NCBI GenBank assembly: GCA_947172415.1
Contig: OX359196.1
Coordinates: 3,102,501 to 3,166,500, forward strand
DNA length: 64,000 nt
Reading direction: 5' to 3'
Source of the DNA: Chondrosia reniformis
Taxonomy: Eukaryota > Porifera > Demospongiae > Chondrillida > Chondrillidae
The position numbers and the translations under genes were made by a program. The notes below the pieces were generated by a model. It did no database searches, was not told where the DNA came from, and was given only the letters and a program-made list of their open reading frames with translations. This document shows, in pieces, positions 21,094-34,559 of this stretch. The stretch's first letter is position 1; each line of letters starts with the position of its first letter.

Positions 21094-24000
21094 TAGAAAC
21101 GGTCTTTGTTACAACTTCATAACCCATATTTTCGAAATCGGCGGCCATTTTAACTCAGGAATGGGTCGTAGAGCTTCGAGGACCCTTTAATCGGATTCGG
21201 CGGCCATTTTTATCCTAAAAATGGTCTTCGTTTCGGCTTCATAGACCATATTTTCGAAATCGGCGGCCATTTTTAACTCGGGGATAGGTCGTAGAGCTTC
21301 GGGGACCCTTTATTCGGATTCGGCGACCATTTTTATCCTAGAAGCGGTCTTCGGTACGGCTTCATAGCCCATTTTTTCGAAATCGGCGGCAGTTTTTAAC
21401 TCGGGGATAGGTCGTAGAGCTTCGGGGACCCTTTAATCGGATTGGACGGACATTTTTATCCTAGAAACTGTCTTCGATACGGCTTCATAGCCGAAATTTT
21501 GGAAATCGGTGGCCATTTTTATCTCGGTGATAGGTCGTGGATCTTCGGGGACCCTTTAATCGGATTCGGCGGCCATTTTTATCTTAGAAATGGTCTTCGT
21601 TACGGCTTCATACACCATATTTTCAAAATCGGCGGCCATTTTTAACTCGGGGATAAGTCGTAGAGCTTCGGGGACCCTTTATTCGGATTCGGCGGCCATT
21701 TTTATCCTAGAAGCGGTCTTCGGTAAGGCTTCATAGCCCGTATTTTCGAAATCGGCGGCCATTTTTAACTCGGGGATAGGTCGTAGAGCTTCCGGGACCC
21801 TTTAATCGGATTCGGCGGCCATTTTTATCCTAGAAACTATCTTCGATACGGCTTCATAGCCCATATTTTCAAAATCACCGGCCATTTTTACCTCGGGATA
21901 GGTCGTACAGCTTCGGAGACCCTTTAATCGGATTCGGCGGCCATTTTTATCCTAGAAATGGTCTTCGTTTCGGTTTCATAGCTCATATTTTCGAAATCGG
22001 CGGCCATTTTTAACTCGGGGATAGGTCGTAGAGTTTCGGGGACCCTTTAATCGGAATCGGCGGCCATTTTTTTCCTAGAAACTATCTTCGTTACGGCTTC
22101 ATAGACCATATTTTCAAAATCGGCGGCCATTTTTAACTTGGGATAGGTCGTAAAGCTTCGGTGACCCTTTAATCGGATTAGGCGGCCATTTTTATCCTAG
22201 AAACAGTTTTCGTTACGGCTTCATAGCCCATATTTTGGTTATCGGCGGCTATTTTTATATCGGCGATAGGTCGTAGAGCTTCGGGGACCCTTTAATCGGA
22301 TCTAGCGGCCATTTTTATCTTAGAAACGGTCTTGGTTACGGCTTCATAGCCCATATTTTCGAAATCGGCCGCCATTTTTAACTCAGGGATAGGTCGTAGA
22401 GCTTCGGGGACCCTTTAATCGCAATCAGCGGCCATTTTTATCCTAGAAATGGTCTTGGTAACGGCTTCACAGCCCATATTTTGGAAATCGTCGGCCATTT
22501 TTAGCTCGGGGATAGTTCGTAGAGCTTCGGGGACCCTTTATTCGGATTAGGCGGCCATTTTTATCCTAGAAACGGTCTTCGTTACGGCTTCACAGCCCAT
22601 ATTTTGTAAATCGTCGGCCATTTTTAGCTCGGGGATAGTTCGTAGAGCTTCGGGGACCCTTTAATCGGAATCAGCGGCCATTTTTATCCTAGAAACGGTC
22701 TTCGTTACGGATTTATAGCCCATATTTTGGAAATCGGCGGCCATTTTTAGGTCGGGGATAGTTCGTAGAGCTTTGGGGACCCTTTAATCGGATTCAGCGG
22801 CCATTTTTATCTTAGAAACGGTCTTCGTTACGGCTTCATAGCACATATTTTGAAATCGGCGGCCATTTTTAGCTCGGGGATAGTTCGTAGAGCTTCGGGG
22901 ACCCTTTAATCGGAATCAGCGGCCATTTTTATCTTAGAAACGGTCTTCGTTACGGCTTCATAGCACATATTTTGAAATCGGCGGCCATTTTTAGCTCGGG
23001 GATAGTTCGTAGAGCTTCGGGGACCCTTTAATCGGAATCAGCGGCCATTTTTATCCTAGAAACGGTCTTCGTTACGGCTTCATAGCCCATATTTTGGAAA
23101 TCGGCGGCCATTTTTAGGTCGGGGATAGTTCGTACAGCTTCGGGGACCCTTTAATCGGTTTCGGCGGCCATTTTTATCTTAGAAACGGTCTTCATTACGG
23201 CTTCATAGCCCATATTTTCGAAATCGACGGCTATTTTTATATCGGTGTTAGGTCGTAGAGCTTCGGGGACCCTTTAATCGGATTTAGCGGCCATTTCTTT
23301 CCTAGAAACGGTCTTCGTTACGGCTTCATAGCCCATATTTTGGAAATCGGTGGCCATTTTAAGCTCGGGGATAGTTTGTAGAGCTTCGGGGACCCTTTAA
23401 TCGGATTAGGAGGCCATTTTTATCCTAGAAACGGTCTTCGTTACGGCTTCATAGCCCATATTTTGGAAATCGGCGGCCATTTTTAGCTCGGGGATAGTTG
23501 GTAGAGCTTCGGGGACCCTTTAATCGGATTAGGCGGCCATTTTTATCCTAGAAACGGTCTTCTTACGGCTAAATAGCCCATATTTTAGAAATCGGCGGCC
23601 ATTTTTAGCTCGGTGATAGGTCGTAGAGCTTCGGGGACCCTTTAATCGGATTCAGCGGCCATTTTTATCCTAGAAACGGTCTTCGTTACGGCTTCATAGT
23701 CCATATTTTCGAAATCGGCGGCCATTTTCAGCTCGAGAATAGTTCGTAGAGCTTCGGGGACCCTTTAATCAGTGTAGGCGGCCATTTTTATCCTAGAAAC
23801 GGTTTTCGTTACGGCTTCATAGCCCACATTTTCGAAATCGACGGCTATTTTTATCTCGGTGATAGGTCGTGGACCTTCGGGGACCCTTTAATCGGATTCA
23901 GCGGCCATTTTTATCCTAGAAACGGTCTTTGTTACGGCTTCATAGCCCATATTTTGGAAATCGGCGGCCATTTTTAGCTCGGGGATAGGTCGTAGAGCTT

Positions 24001-25413
24001 CGGGGACCTTTTAATCGGTTTAGGCGGCCATTTTTATTCTAGAAACCGTCTTCGTTACGGCTTCATAGCCCACATTTTCGAAATCGACGGCCATTTTTAT
24101 CTCGGTGATAGGTCGTAGAGCTTCGGGGACCCTTTAATCGGATTGAGCGGCCATTTTTATCCTAGAAACGGTCTTTGTTACGGCTTCATAGCCCATATTT
24201 TGGAAATCGGCGGCCATTTTAGCTCGGGGATAGGTCGTAGAGCTTCGGGGACCTTTTAATCGGTTTAGGCGGCCATTTTTATTCTAGAAACCGTCTTCGT
24301 TACGGCTTCATAGCCCACATTTTCGAAATCGACGGCCATTTTTATCTCGGTGATAGGTCGTAGAGCTTCGGGGACCCTTTAATCGGATTGAGCGGCCATT
24401 TTTATCCTAGAAACGGTCTTCGTTACGGCTTCATAGCCCATATTTTTGAAATCGGTGGCCATTTTAAGCTCGGAGATACTTCGTAGAGTTTCAAGGACCC
24501 TTTAATCGGATTAGGCGGCCATTTTATCCTAGAAACGGTCTTCGTTACGGCTTCATAGCCAATAATTTCGAAATCGGCGTCCATTTTTAACTCGGGGATA
24601 GGTCGTAGAGCTTCGGGGACCCTTTAATCGGATTAGGCAGCCATTTTTATCCTAGAAACGGTCTTGGTTACGGCTTCATAGCCCATATTTTCGAAATCGG
24701 CGGCCTTACTTAAATCGGGGATAGGTCGTAGAGCTTCGGGGACCCTTTAATCGGATTCAGCGTCCATTTTTATCCTAGAAATGGTCTTATTTACGGCTTC
24801 ATAGCCCATATTTGGGAAATCGGCGGCCATTTTCAGCTCGGGGATAGTTCGTAGAGCTTCGGGGACCCTTTAATCGGATTAGCCGGCCATTTTTATCCTA
24901 GAAACGGTCTTCGTTACGGCTTCATAGCCCATATTTTCGAAATCAGCGGCCATATTTAATTCGGGGATAGGTCGTAGAGCTTCGGGGACTCTTTCATCGG
25001 ATTAGGCGGCCATTTTAATCCCATAAATGGTCTTCGTTACGGCTTCATAGCGCTTATTTTTGAAATCGGTGGCCATTTTAAGCTCGGGGATAGGTCGTAG
25101 AGCTTCGGGGACCCTTTAATCGGTTTAGGCGGCCATTTTTATCCTAGAAACGGTCTTGGTTACGGCTTCATAGTCCATATTTTCGAAATCGGCGGCCATT
25201 TTTAACTCAGGGATAGGTCGAAGAGTTTCGAGGACCCTTTAATCGGATTAGGCCGCCATTTTTATCCTAGAAACTGTCTTCGGTATGGCTTCATAGCCCT
25301 TCATTTCGAATTCGGCGGCCATTTTTATCTAGGTGATAGGCCGTGGAGCTTCGGGGAACCTTTAATCGGATTCGGCGGCCATTTTTATACTAGAAATAGT
25401 CTTTGTTACGGCA

Positions 25414-28400
25414 TCATAGCCCATAATTTGGAAATCGGCGGCCATTTTTATTTCTGTTATAGGTCGAGGAGCTTCGGGGACCCTTTAATCGTATTCAGCG
25501 GCCATTTTTATCCTAGAAATGGCCTTCGTTACGGATTCAAGGCCATATTTTGGAAATCGGCGGCCATTTTTAGCTCGGGGATAGTTCGTAGAGTTTCGGG
25601 GACCCTTTAATCGGATTAGGCGGCCATTTTTATACTAGAAGCGGTCTTCCTTACGGCTTCATAGCCCAAATTTTCGAAATCGGCGACCATATTTAACTCG
25701 GTGATAGGTCGTAGAGCTTCGGGGACCCTTTAATCGTATTCAGCGGCCATTTTTATCCTAGAAATGGCCTTCGTTACGGATTCAAGGCCATATTTTGGAA
25801 ATCGGCGGCCATTTTTAGCTCGTGGATAGTTCGTAGAGTTTCGGGGACCCTTTAATCGGATTAGGCGGCCATTTTTATCCTAGAAGCGGTCTTCGCTACG
25901 GCTTCATAGCCCAAATTTTCGAAATCGGCGACCATATTTAACTCGGTGATAGGTCGTAGAGCTTCGGGGACCCTTTAATCGGATTAGGCGGCCATTTTTA
26001 TCCCAGAAATGGTCTTAGTAACGGCTTCATAGCCCATATTTTGGAAATCGGCGGCCATTTTTAACTCAGGGATAGGTCGTAGAGTTTTGGAGACCCTTTA
26101 ATAGGATTAGGCGGCCAATTTTATCCTAGAAACGGTCTTGGTTACGGCTTCATAGTCCATATTTTCTAAACCGGTGGCCATTTTTAACTCAGGGATAGGT
26201 CGTAGAGTTTCGGGGACCCTTTAATCGGATTAGGCGGCCATTTTTATCCTAGAAACTGTCTTCGGTACGGCTTCATAGCCGATATTTTCGAAATCGGCGG
26301 CCATTTTTATCTCGGTTATAGGTTGTGGATCTTCGGGGAACCTTTAATCGGATTCGGCGGCCATTTTAATCCTAGAAATGGTCTTTCTTACGGCTTCATA
26401 GCCCATAATTAGGAAATCGGCGGCCATTTTTAGCTCGGGGATAGGTCGAGGAGCTTCGGGGACCCTTTAATCGGATTAGGCGGCCATTTTTATCCTAGAA
26501 AAGGTTTTCGTTACGGCTTCACAGCCCATATCTTCGAAATCGGCGGCCATTTTTAACTCGGGGATAGGTCGTAGAGGTTCGGGGAGCGTTTAATTGGATT
26601 AGGCGGCCATTTTTATCCTGGAAACTGTCTTCAATATGGCTTTATAGCCCACATTTTCGAAAGCGGCGGTCATTTTTATTTCGGTGATAGGTCGTAGAGC
26701 TTCGGGGACCCTTTGATCAGATTCAGGGGCCATTTTTATCCTAGAAATGGTCTTCGTTACCATTTCATAGCCCATATTTTGGAAAGCGGCGGTCATTTTT
26801 AGCACGGGGATAGGTCGTAGAGCTTCGGGGACCCTTTAATCGGATTCAGGGGCCATTTTTATCCTAGAAATGGTCTTCGTCACGGCTTCATAGCCCATAT
26901 TTTCGAAATCGGCGGCCATTTTTAGCTCGGGGATAGTTCGTAGAGCTTCGGGGACCCTTTAATCGGATTAGGCGGCCATTTTATCCTGGAAACGGTCTTG
27001 ATTACGGCTTCATAGCCCATATTTTCGAAATCGGCGGCCATATTTAACTCGGTGATAGGTCGTAGAGCTTCGGGGACCCTTTAATCGGATTCCGCGGCCA
27101 TTTTTATCCTAGAAATGGTCTTCCTTAGGGCGTCATAGCCCATATTTTCGAAATCAGCGGCCATTTTTATCTTGTTGATAGGTCGTAGAGCTTCGGGGAC
27201 CCTTTATTCCGATTCTGCGGCCATTTTCATCCTAGAAACGGTCTTCGGTACAGCTTCATAGCCCATATTTTCAAAATCGGCAGCCATGTTTAACTCGGGG
27301 ATAGATCGTAGAGCTTCGGGGACCCTTAATTCGGATTCGGCGGCCATTTTTCTCCTATAATCGGCCTTCGTTACAACTTCATAGTCCATATTTTCGAAAT
27401 CATCGGCCATTTTTAAGTCGGGGATAGGTCGTAGAGCTTAGAGGACCCTTTAATCCGGTTCAGTGGCCATTTTTATCCTAGAAATGGACTTCGGTACAGC
27501 TTCATAGCCCATATTTTCGAAATCGGCGGCCATTTTTATTTCGGCGATAGGTCGTAAACCTTCTGGGACCTTTTAATCGGATTCAGCGGCCATTTTTATC
27601 CTAGAAACGGTCTTCGGTACGCTTAATAGCCCATATTTTCGAGATGAGCGGCCATTTTATCTCGGTGATAGGTCATAGAGCTTCAGGGACCCTATAATCG
27701 GATTCGTCGGCCATTTTTATCCTAGAAATGGTCTTCGTCACGGCTTCATAGCCCATATTTTCGAAATCAGCGGCCATTTTTAAGTCGGGGATAGGTCGTG
27801 GAGCTTCGGGGACCCTTTAATCGGATTCAGCGGCCATTTTTAACCTAGAAATGGACTTCAGTACGGCTTCATAGCCCATATTTTCGAAATCGGCGGCCAT
27901 TTTTATCTCGCTGATAGGTCGTAGAGCTTCGGGGACACTTTAATCAGATTGAGCGGCCATTTTTATCCTAGAAACGGTCTTCGGTACGGCTTCATAGCCC
28001 ATATTTTCGAAGTCGGCGGCCATTTTTAACTCAGGGATAGGTCGTAGAGCTTCGGGACCCTTTATTCGGATTCAGCGGCAATTTTTATCCTAGAAACGGT
28101 CTTCGGTACGGCTTCACAGCCCATATTTTCGAAATCGTTGGTCTTTTTTAACTCGGGGATAGATCGTAGTGTTTCGGGGACCCTTTAATCGGATTCGGCG
28201 GCCATTTTTATCCTAGAAACGGTCTTCGGTACGGCTTCATAGCCCATAATTTGGAAATCGGCGGCCATTTTTATTTCTGTTATAGGTCGAGGAGCTTCGG
28301 GGACCCTTTAATCGTATTCAGCGGCCATTTTTATCCTAGAAATGGCCTTCGTTACGGATTCAAGGCCATATTTTGGAAATCGGCGGCCATTTTTAGCTCG

Positions 28401-31059
28401 GGGATAGTTCGTAGAGTTTCGGGGACCCTTTAATCGGATTAGGCGGCCATTTTTATACTAGAAGCGGTCTTCCTTACGGCTTCATAGCCCAAATTTTCGA
28501 AATCGGCGACCATATTTAACTCGGTGATAGGTCGTAGAGCTTCGGGGACCCTTTAATCGTATTCAGCGGCCATTTTTATCCTAGAAATGGCCTTCGTTAC
28601 GGATTCAAGGCCATATTTTGGAAATCGGCGGCCATTTTTAGCTCGTGGATAGTTCGTAGAGTTTCGGGGACCCTTTAATCGGATTAGGCGGCCATTTTTA
28701 TCCTAGAAGCGGTCTTCGCTACGGCTTCATAGCCCAAATTTTCGAAATCGGCGACCATATTTAACTCGGTGATAGGTCGTAGAGCTTCGGGGACCCTTTA
28801 ATCGGATTAGGCGGCCATTTTTATCCCAGAAATGGTCTTAGTAACGGCTTCATAGCCCATATTTTGGAAATCGGCGGCCATTTTTAACTCAGGGATAGGT
28901 CGTAGAGTTTTGGAGACCCTTTAATAGGATTAGGCGGCCAATTTTATCCTAGAAACGGTCTTGGTTACGGCTTCATAGTCCATATTTTCTAAACCGGTGG
29001 CCATTTTTAACTCAGGGATAGGTCGTAGAGTTTCGGGGACCCTTTAATCGGATTAGGCGGCCATTTTTATCCTAGAAACTGTCTTCGGTACGGCTTCATA
29101 GCCGATATTTTCGAAATCGGCGGCCATTTTTATCTCGGTTATAGGTTGTGGATCTTCGGGGAACCTTTAATCGGATTCGGCGGCCATTTTAATCCTAGAA
29201 ATGGTCTTTCTTACGGCTTCATAGCCCATAATTAGGAAATCGGCGGCCATTTTTAGCTCGGGGATAGGTCGAGGAGCTTCGGGGACCCTTTAATCGGATT
29301 AGGCGGCCATTTTTATCCTAGAAAAGGTTTTCGTTACGGCTTCACAGCCCATATCTTCGAAATCGGCGGCCATTTTTAACTCGGGGATAGGTCGTAGAGG
29401 TTCGGGGAGCGTTTAATTGGATTAGGCGGCCATTTTTATCCTGGAAACTGTCTTCAATATGGCTTTATAGCCCACATTTTCGAAAGCGGCGGTCATTTTT
29501 ATTTCGGTGATAGGTCGTAGAGCTTCGGGGACCCTTTGATCAGATTCAGGGGCCATTTTTATCCTAGAAATGGTCTTCGTTACCATTTCATAGCCCATAT
29601 TTTGGAAAGCGGCGGTCATTTTTAGCACGGGGATAGGTCGTAGAGCTTCGGGGACCCTTTAATCGGATTCAGGGGCCATTTTTATCCTAGAAATGGTCTT
29701 CGTCACGGCTTCATAGCCCATATTTTCGAAATCGGCGGCCATTTTTAGCTCGGGGATAGTTCGTAGAGCTTCGGGGACCCTTTAATCGGATTAGGCGGCC
29801 ATTTTATCCTGGAAACGGTCTTGATTACGGCTTCATAGCCCATATTTTCGAAATCGGCGGCCATATTTAACTCGGTGATAGGTCGTAGAGCTTCGGGGAC
29901 CCTTTAATCGGATTCCGCGGCCATTTTTATCCTAGAAATGGTCTTCCTTAGGGCGTCATAGCCCATATTTTCGAAATCAGCGGCCATTTTTATCTTGTTG
30001 ATAGGTCGTAGAGCTTCGGGGACCCTTTATTCCGATTCTGCGGCCATTTTCATCCTAGAAACGGTCTTCGGTACAGCTTCATAGCCCATATTTTCAAAAT
30101 CGGCAGCCATGTTTAACTCGGGGATAGATCGTAGAGCTTCGGGGACCCTTAATTCGGATTCGGCGGCCATTTTTCTCCTATAATCGGCCTTCGTTACAAC
30201 TTCATAGTCCATATTTTCGAAATCATCGGCCATTTTTAAGTCGGGGATAGGTCGTAGAGCTTAGAGGACCCTTTAATCCGGTTCAGTGGCCATTTTTATC
30301 CTAGAAATGGACTTCGGTACAGCTTCATAGCCCATATTTTCGAAATCGGCGGCCATTTTTATTTCGGCGATAGGTCGTAAACCTTCTGGGACCTTTTAAT
30401 CGGATTCAGCGGCCATTTTTATCCTAGAAACGGTCTTCGGTACGCTTAATAGCCCATATTTTCGAGATGAGCGGCCATTTTATCTCGGTGATAGGTCATA
30501 GAGCTTCAGGGACCCTATAATCGGATTCGTCGGCCATTTTTATCCTAGAAATGGTCTTCGTCACGGCTTCATAGCCCATATTTTCGAAATCAGCGGCCAT
30601 TTTTAAGTCGGGGATAGGTCGTGGAGCTTCGGGGACCCTTTAATCGGATTCAGCGGCCATTTTTAACCTAGAAATGGACTTCAGTACGGCTTCATAGCCC
30701 ATATTTTCGAAATCGGCGGCCATTTTTATCTCGCTGATAGGTCGTAGAGCTTCGGGGACACTTTAATCAGATTGAGCGGCCATTTTTATCCTAGAAACGG
30801 TCTTCGGTACGGCTTCATAGCCCATATTTTCGAAATCGGCGGCCATTTTTAACTCAGGGATAGGTCGTAGAGCTTCGGGACCCTTTATTCGGATTCAGCG
30901 GCAATTTTTATCCTAGAAACGGTCTTCGGTACGGCTTCACAGCCCATATTTTCGAAATCGTTGGTCTTTTTTAACTCGGGGATAGATCGTAGTGTTTCGG
31001 GGACCCTTTAATCGGATTCGGCGGCCATTTTTATCCTAGAAACGGTCTTCGGTACGGCT
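25414..31059. repeat. 2,823-bp tandem segmental duplication within the 123-bp array
   Basis: Copy 1 runs from about 25,414 to 28,236 and copy 2 from about 28,237 to 31,059, each spanning about 23 monomers. The shift of 2,823 bp is constant at every point I compared, including 25,428/28,251, 26,599/29,422 and 27,204/30,027. The one difference I noticed is AAGTCGG near 28,012 against AAATCGG near 30,835. Monomers within one copy differ far more from each other than the two copies do, so the event is recent. Assembly duplication must be excluded. Confidence 0.9.
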
Positions 31060-31246
31060 TCACAGCCAATATTTTCGAAATCGTTGGTCTTTTTTAACTC
31101 GGGGATAGATCGTAGAATTTCGGGGACCCTTTAATCGGATTAGGCGGCCATTTTTATCCTAGAAATGGTCTTCGTTACAACTTCATAGCCCACATTTTCG
31201 AAATCGGCGACCATTTTTATCTTGTTGATGAGTCGTAGAGCTTCGG

Positions 31247-31732
31247 CATACCTGCCAAGTCTCACGCATTTGACCGTCATGTCACGCTCACACGCATATC
31301 TGTGCCAGATCTCACGCCTTTTCCTGATTCTCACTCACTGTCACACTCACTCTAGTCTCCCCAGCAGGCAGATCAGCCCTACAGGCTGATGGGGCTATTC
31401 CTTGGCTGTGGAGTATATATCTTTAAATTCTTGTCGATGATCTATCCGTATCCCATTTATTACGACTTATAGACCCATGATCTAGCAGTAATCCGTAAGC
31501 GCAGCGGCGCTTTCTCCTCCATTTTTAATTGACAACGTAATGTATGGTGTAATGTATGATGAGATAGGTAATGTATGGTATTAGCTATCTAATGTTAACA
31601 GTAAGGGTAGTGAGGGAAATGTATGCGAGCGTAGCGAGCGAATTTTTTTGGAAATCTCACGCATTTTTGGGCGGTCTAACTCATTTCTTGAGAAAGTCTC
31701 ACGCATGCTCTAAGCCTAGCCTTGGCAGGTCT
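31247..31732. mobile_element. 486-bp inverted-repeat element with 7-bp target duplication
   Basis: This non-satellite block begins CATACCTGCCAAGTCTCACG and ends CTTGGCAGGTCT, so ACCTGCCAAG and CTTGGCAGGT are terminal inverted repeats. Subterminal TCTCACGCAT motifs occur at both ends. The flanking satellite word GCTTCGG is present on both sides (31,240-31,246 and 31,733-31,739), a 7-bp target duplication (8 bp if one mismatch is allowed). This fits an hAT- or P-like non-autonomous element, but the family is not certain. No transposase is present. Open stretches crossing its edges mix satellite with element and are not genes. Confidence 0.75.
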
Positions 31733-34559
31733 GCTTCGGGGACCTTAATTCGGATTCTGCGGCCATTTTTATCCTAGAAACAGTCTTCGGTACGGCTTCA
31801 TAGCCCATATTTTCGAAATCGGCGGCCATTTTTATCTCGGTGATAGGTCGTAGAGCTTCAGGGACCCTTTAATCGGATTCAGCGGCCATTTTTATCCAAG
31901 AAACGGTCTTCGGTACGGCTTCATAGCCCATATTTTCGAAATCGACGGCCATATTTAACTCGGGGATAGGTAGTAGAGCTTTGGGGACCCTTTAATCGGT
32001 TAAGGCGGCCATTTTATCCTAGAAACGGTTTTCGGTACGGCTTCATAGCCCATATTTTCGAAATCGGCGGCCATTTTTAACTCAGGGATAGGTCGTAGAG
32101 CTTCGGGGACCCTTTAATCGGATTAGGCGGCCATTTTTATCCTAGAAACGGTCTTGGTCACAACTTCATAGCCCATATTTTCAAAATCAGCGGCCATTTT
32201 TAAGTCGGGGATAGGTCGTGGAGCTTAGGGGACCCTTTAATCGGATTCAGCAGCCATTTTTATCCTAGAAATGGTCTTCGTTACGGCTTCATAGCCCATA
32301 TTTTCGAAATCAGCGGCCATATTTAACTCGGGGATAGGTCATAGAGCTTCGGGGACCCTTTAACCGGATTAGACGGCCATTTTTATCCTAGAAACGGTCT
32401 TCGGTACGGCTTCACAGCCCATATTTTCGAAATCGTTGGTCTTTTTTAACTCGGGGATAGATCGTAGTGTTTCGGGGACCCTTTAATCGGATTCGGCGGC
32501 CATTTTTATCCTAGAAATGGTCTTCGTTAGGGCTTCATAGCCCATATTTTTGAAATCGGCTGCCATTTTTAACTCGGGGATAGGTCTTCGATCTTCGAGG
32601 ACCCTTTATTTGTATTCGGCGGCAATTTTTATTTCGGTGATAGGTATTAGAGTTTCAGGGACCCTTTAATCGGATTCGGCAGCCATTTTATCCTAGAAAC
32701 GGTTTTCGGAACGGCTTCATAGCCCATATTTTCGAAATTGGCGGCCATTTTTATCTCGGTGTTAGGTCGTAGAGCTTCAGGGACCCTTTAATCGGATACG
32801 GCGGCCATTTTTATCCTAGAAATGGTCTTCGTTAGGGCTTCATAGCCCATATTTTCGAAATCGGCGGCCATTTTTAACTCAGGGATAGGTCGTAGAGGTT
32901 CGGGGACCCTTTAATCGGATTAGGAGGCCAATTTTATCCTAGAAATGGTCTTCGTTACGGCTTCATAGCCCATATTTTCGAAATAAGCGGCCATATTTAA
33001 GTCGGGGATAGGTCGTAGAGCTTCGGGGACCCTTTAATCGGATTAGACGGCCATTTTTATCCTAGAAACGGTCTTCGTTACAACTTCATAGCCCATATTT
33101 TCGAAATCGGCGGCAATATTTATCTTGTTGACAGGTCGTAGAGCTTCGGGACCCTTTATTCGGATTCAGCTGCAATTTTTATCCTAGAAACGGTCTTCGG
33201 TACGGCTTCACAGCCCATATTTTCGAAATCGGTGGTCTTTTTTAACTCGGGGATAGATCGTAGAGTTTCGGGGACCCTTTAATCGGATTCGGCGGCCATT
33301 TTTATCTTAGAAACGGTCTTCGTTACGGCTTCATAGTCCATATTTTCGAAATCGGCTGCCATTTTTAACTCGGGGATAGGTCTTCGATCTTCGAGGACCC
33401 TTTATTTGTATTCGGCGGCAATTTTTATCTCGGTGATAGGTATTAGAGTTTCGGGGACCCTTTAATCGGATTCGGCGGCCATTTTATCCTAGAAACGGTT
33501 TTCGGTACGGCTTCATAGCCCATATTTTCGAAATCGGCGGCCATTTTTATCTCGGTGTTAGGTCGTAGAGCTTCGGGGACCGTTTAATCGGATGAGGCGG
33601 CCATTTTTATCCCAGAAACGGTCTTCGTTACACCTTCATAGCCCATATTTTCGAAATCAGCGGCCATTTTTAAGTCGGGGATAGGTCGCAGAGCTTTGGG
33701 GACCCTTTAATCGGATTGAGCGGCCATTTTTATCCTAGAAATGGACTTCGGTATGGCTTCATAGCCCATATTTTCGAAATCGGCGGCCATTTTTATCTCG
33801 GTGATAGGTCGTAGAGCTTCAGGGACCCTTTAATCGGATTCGGCGGCCATTTTTATCCTAGAAATGGTCTTCGTTACGGCCTGATAGCCCATATTTTCGA
33901 AATAGGCGGCCATTTTTATCTCGGTGATAGGTCGTAGAGCTTCAGGGACCCTTTAATCGGATTCAGCGGCCATTTTTATCCAAGAAACGGTCTTTGGTAC
34001 GGCTTCATAGCCCATATTTTCGAAATCGGCGGCCATATTTAACTCGGGGATAGGTCGTAGAGCTTTGGGGACCCTTTAATCGGTTAAGGCGGCCATTTTA
34101 TCCTAGAAACGGTCTTCGGTACGGCTTTATAGCCCATATTTTCAAAATCGGCGGCCATTTTTATCTCGGTGTTAGGTCGTAGAGCTTCCGGGACCGTTTA
34201 ATGGGATGAGGCGGCCATTTTTATCCTAGCAACGGTCTTCGTTACACCTTCATAGCCCATATTTTCGAAATCAGCGGCCATTTTTAAGTCGGGGATAGGT
34301 CGCAGAGCTTCGGGGACCCTTTAATCGGATTGAGCGGCCATTTTTATCCTAGAAATGGACTTCGGTATGGCTTCATAGCCCATATTTTCGAAATTGGCGG
34401 CCATTTTTATCTCGGTGATAGGTCGTAGGGCTTCGGGTACCCTTTAATCGGATTCAGCGGCCATTTTTATCCTAGAAACGGTCTTCGGTACGGCTTCATA
34501 GCCCATATGTTCGAAATCGGCGGCCATTTTTAACTTGGGGACAGTTCGTAAAGCTTCGG

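Noticed and set aside
18087..21645. Gly/Phe-rich minus- and plus-strand frames (GGHFYPRNGLRYGF) as a silk- or structural-like protein
   Set aside because: They are the 123-bp satellite in the opposite reading, with stops in most monomers.
26599..30233. Two identical pairs of 68-codon minus-strand frames suggesting a gene duplication
   Set aside because: They are satellite frames repeated by the 2,823-bp block duplication, not paralogous genes.
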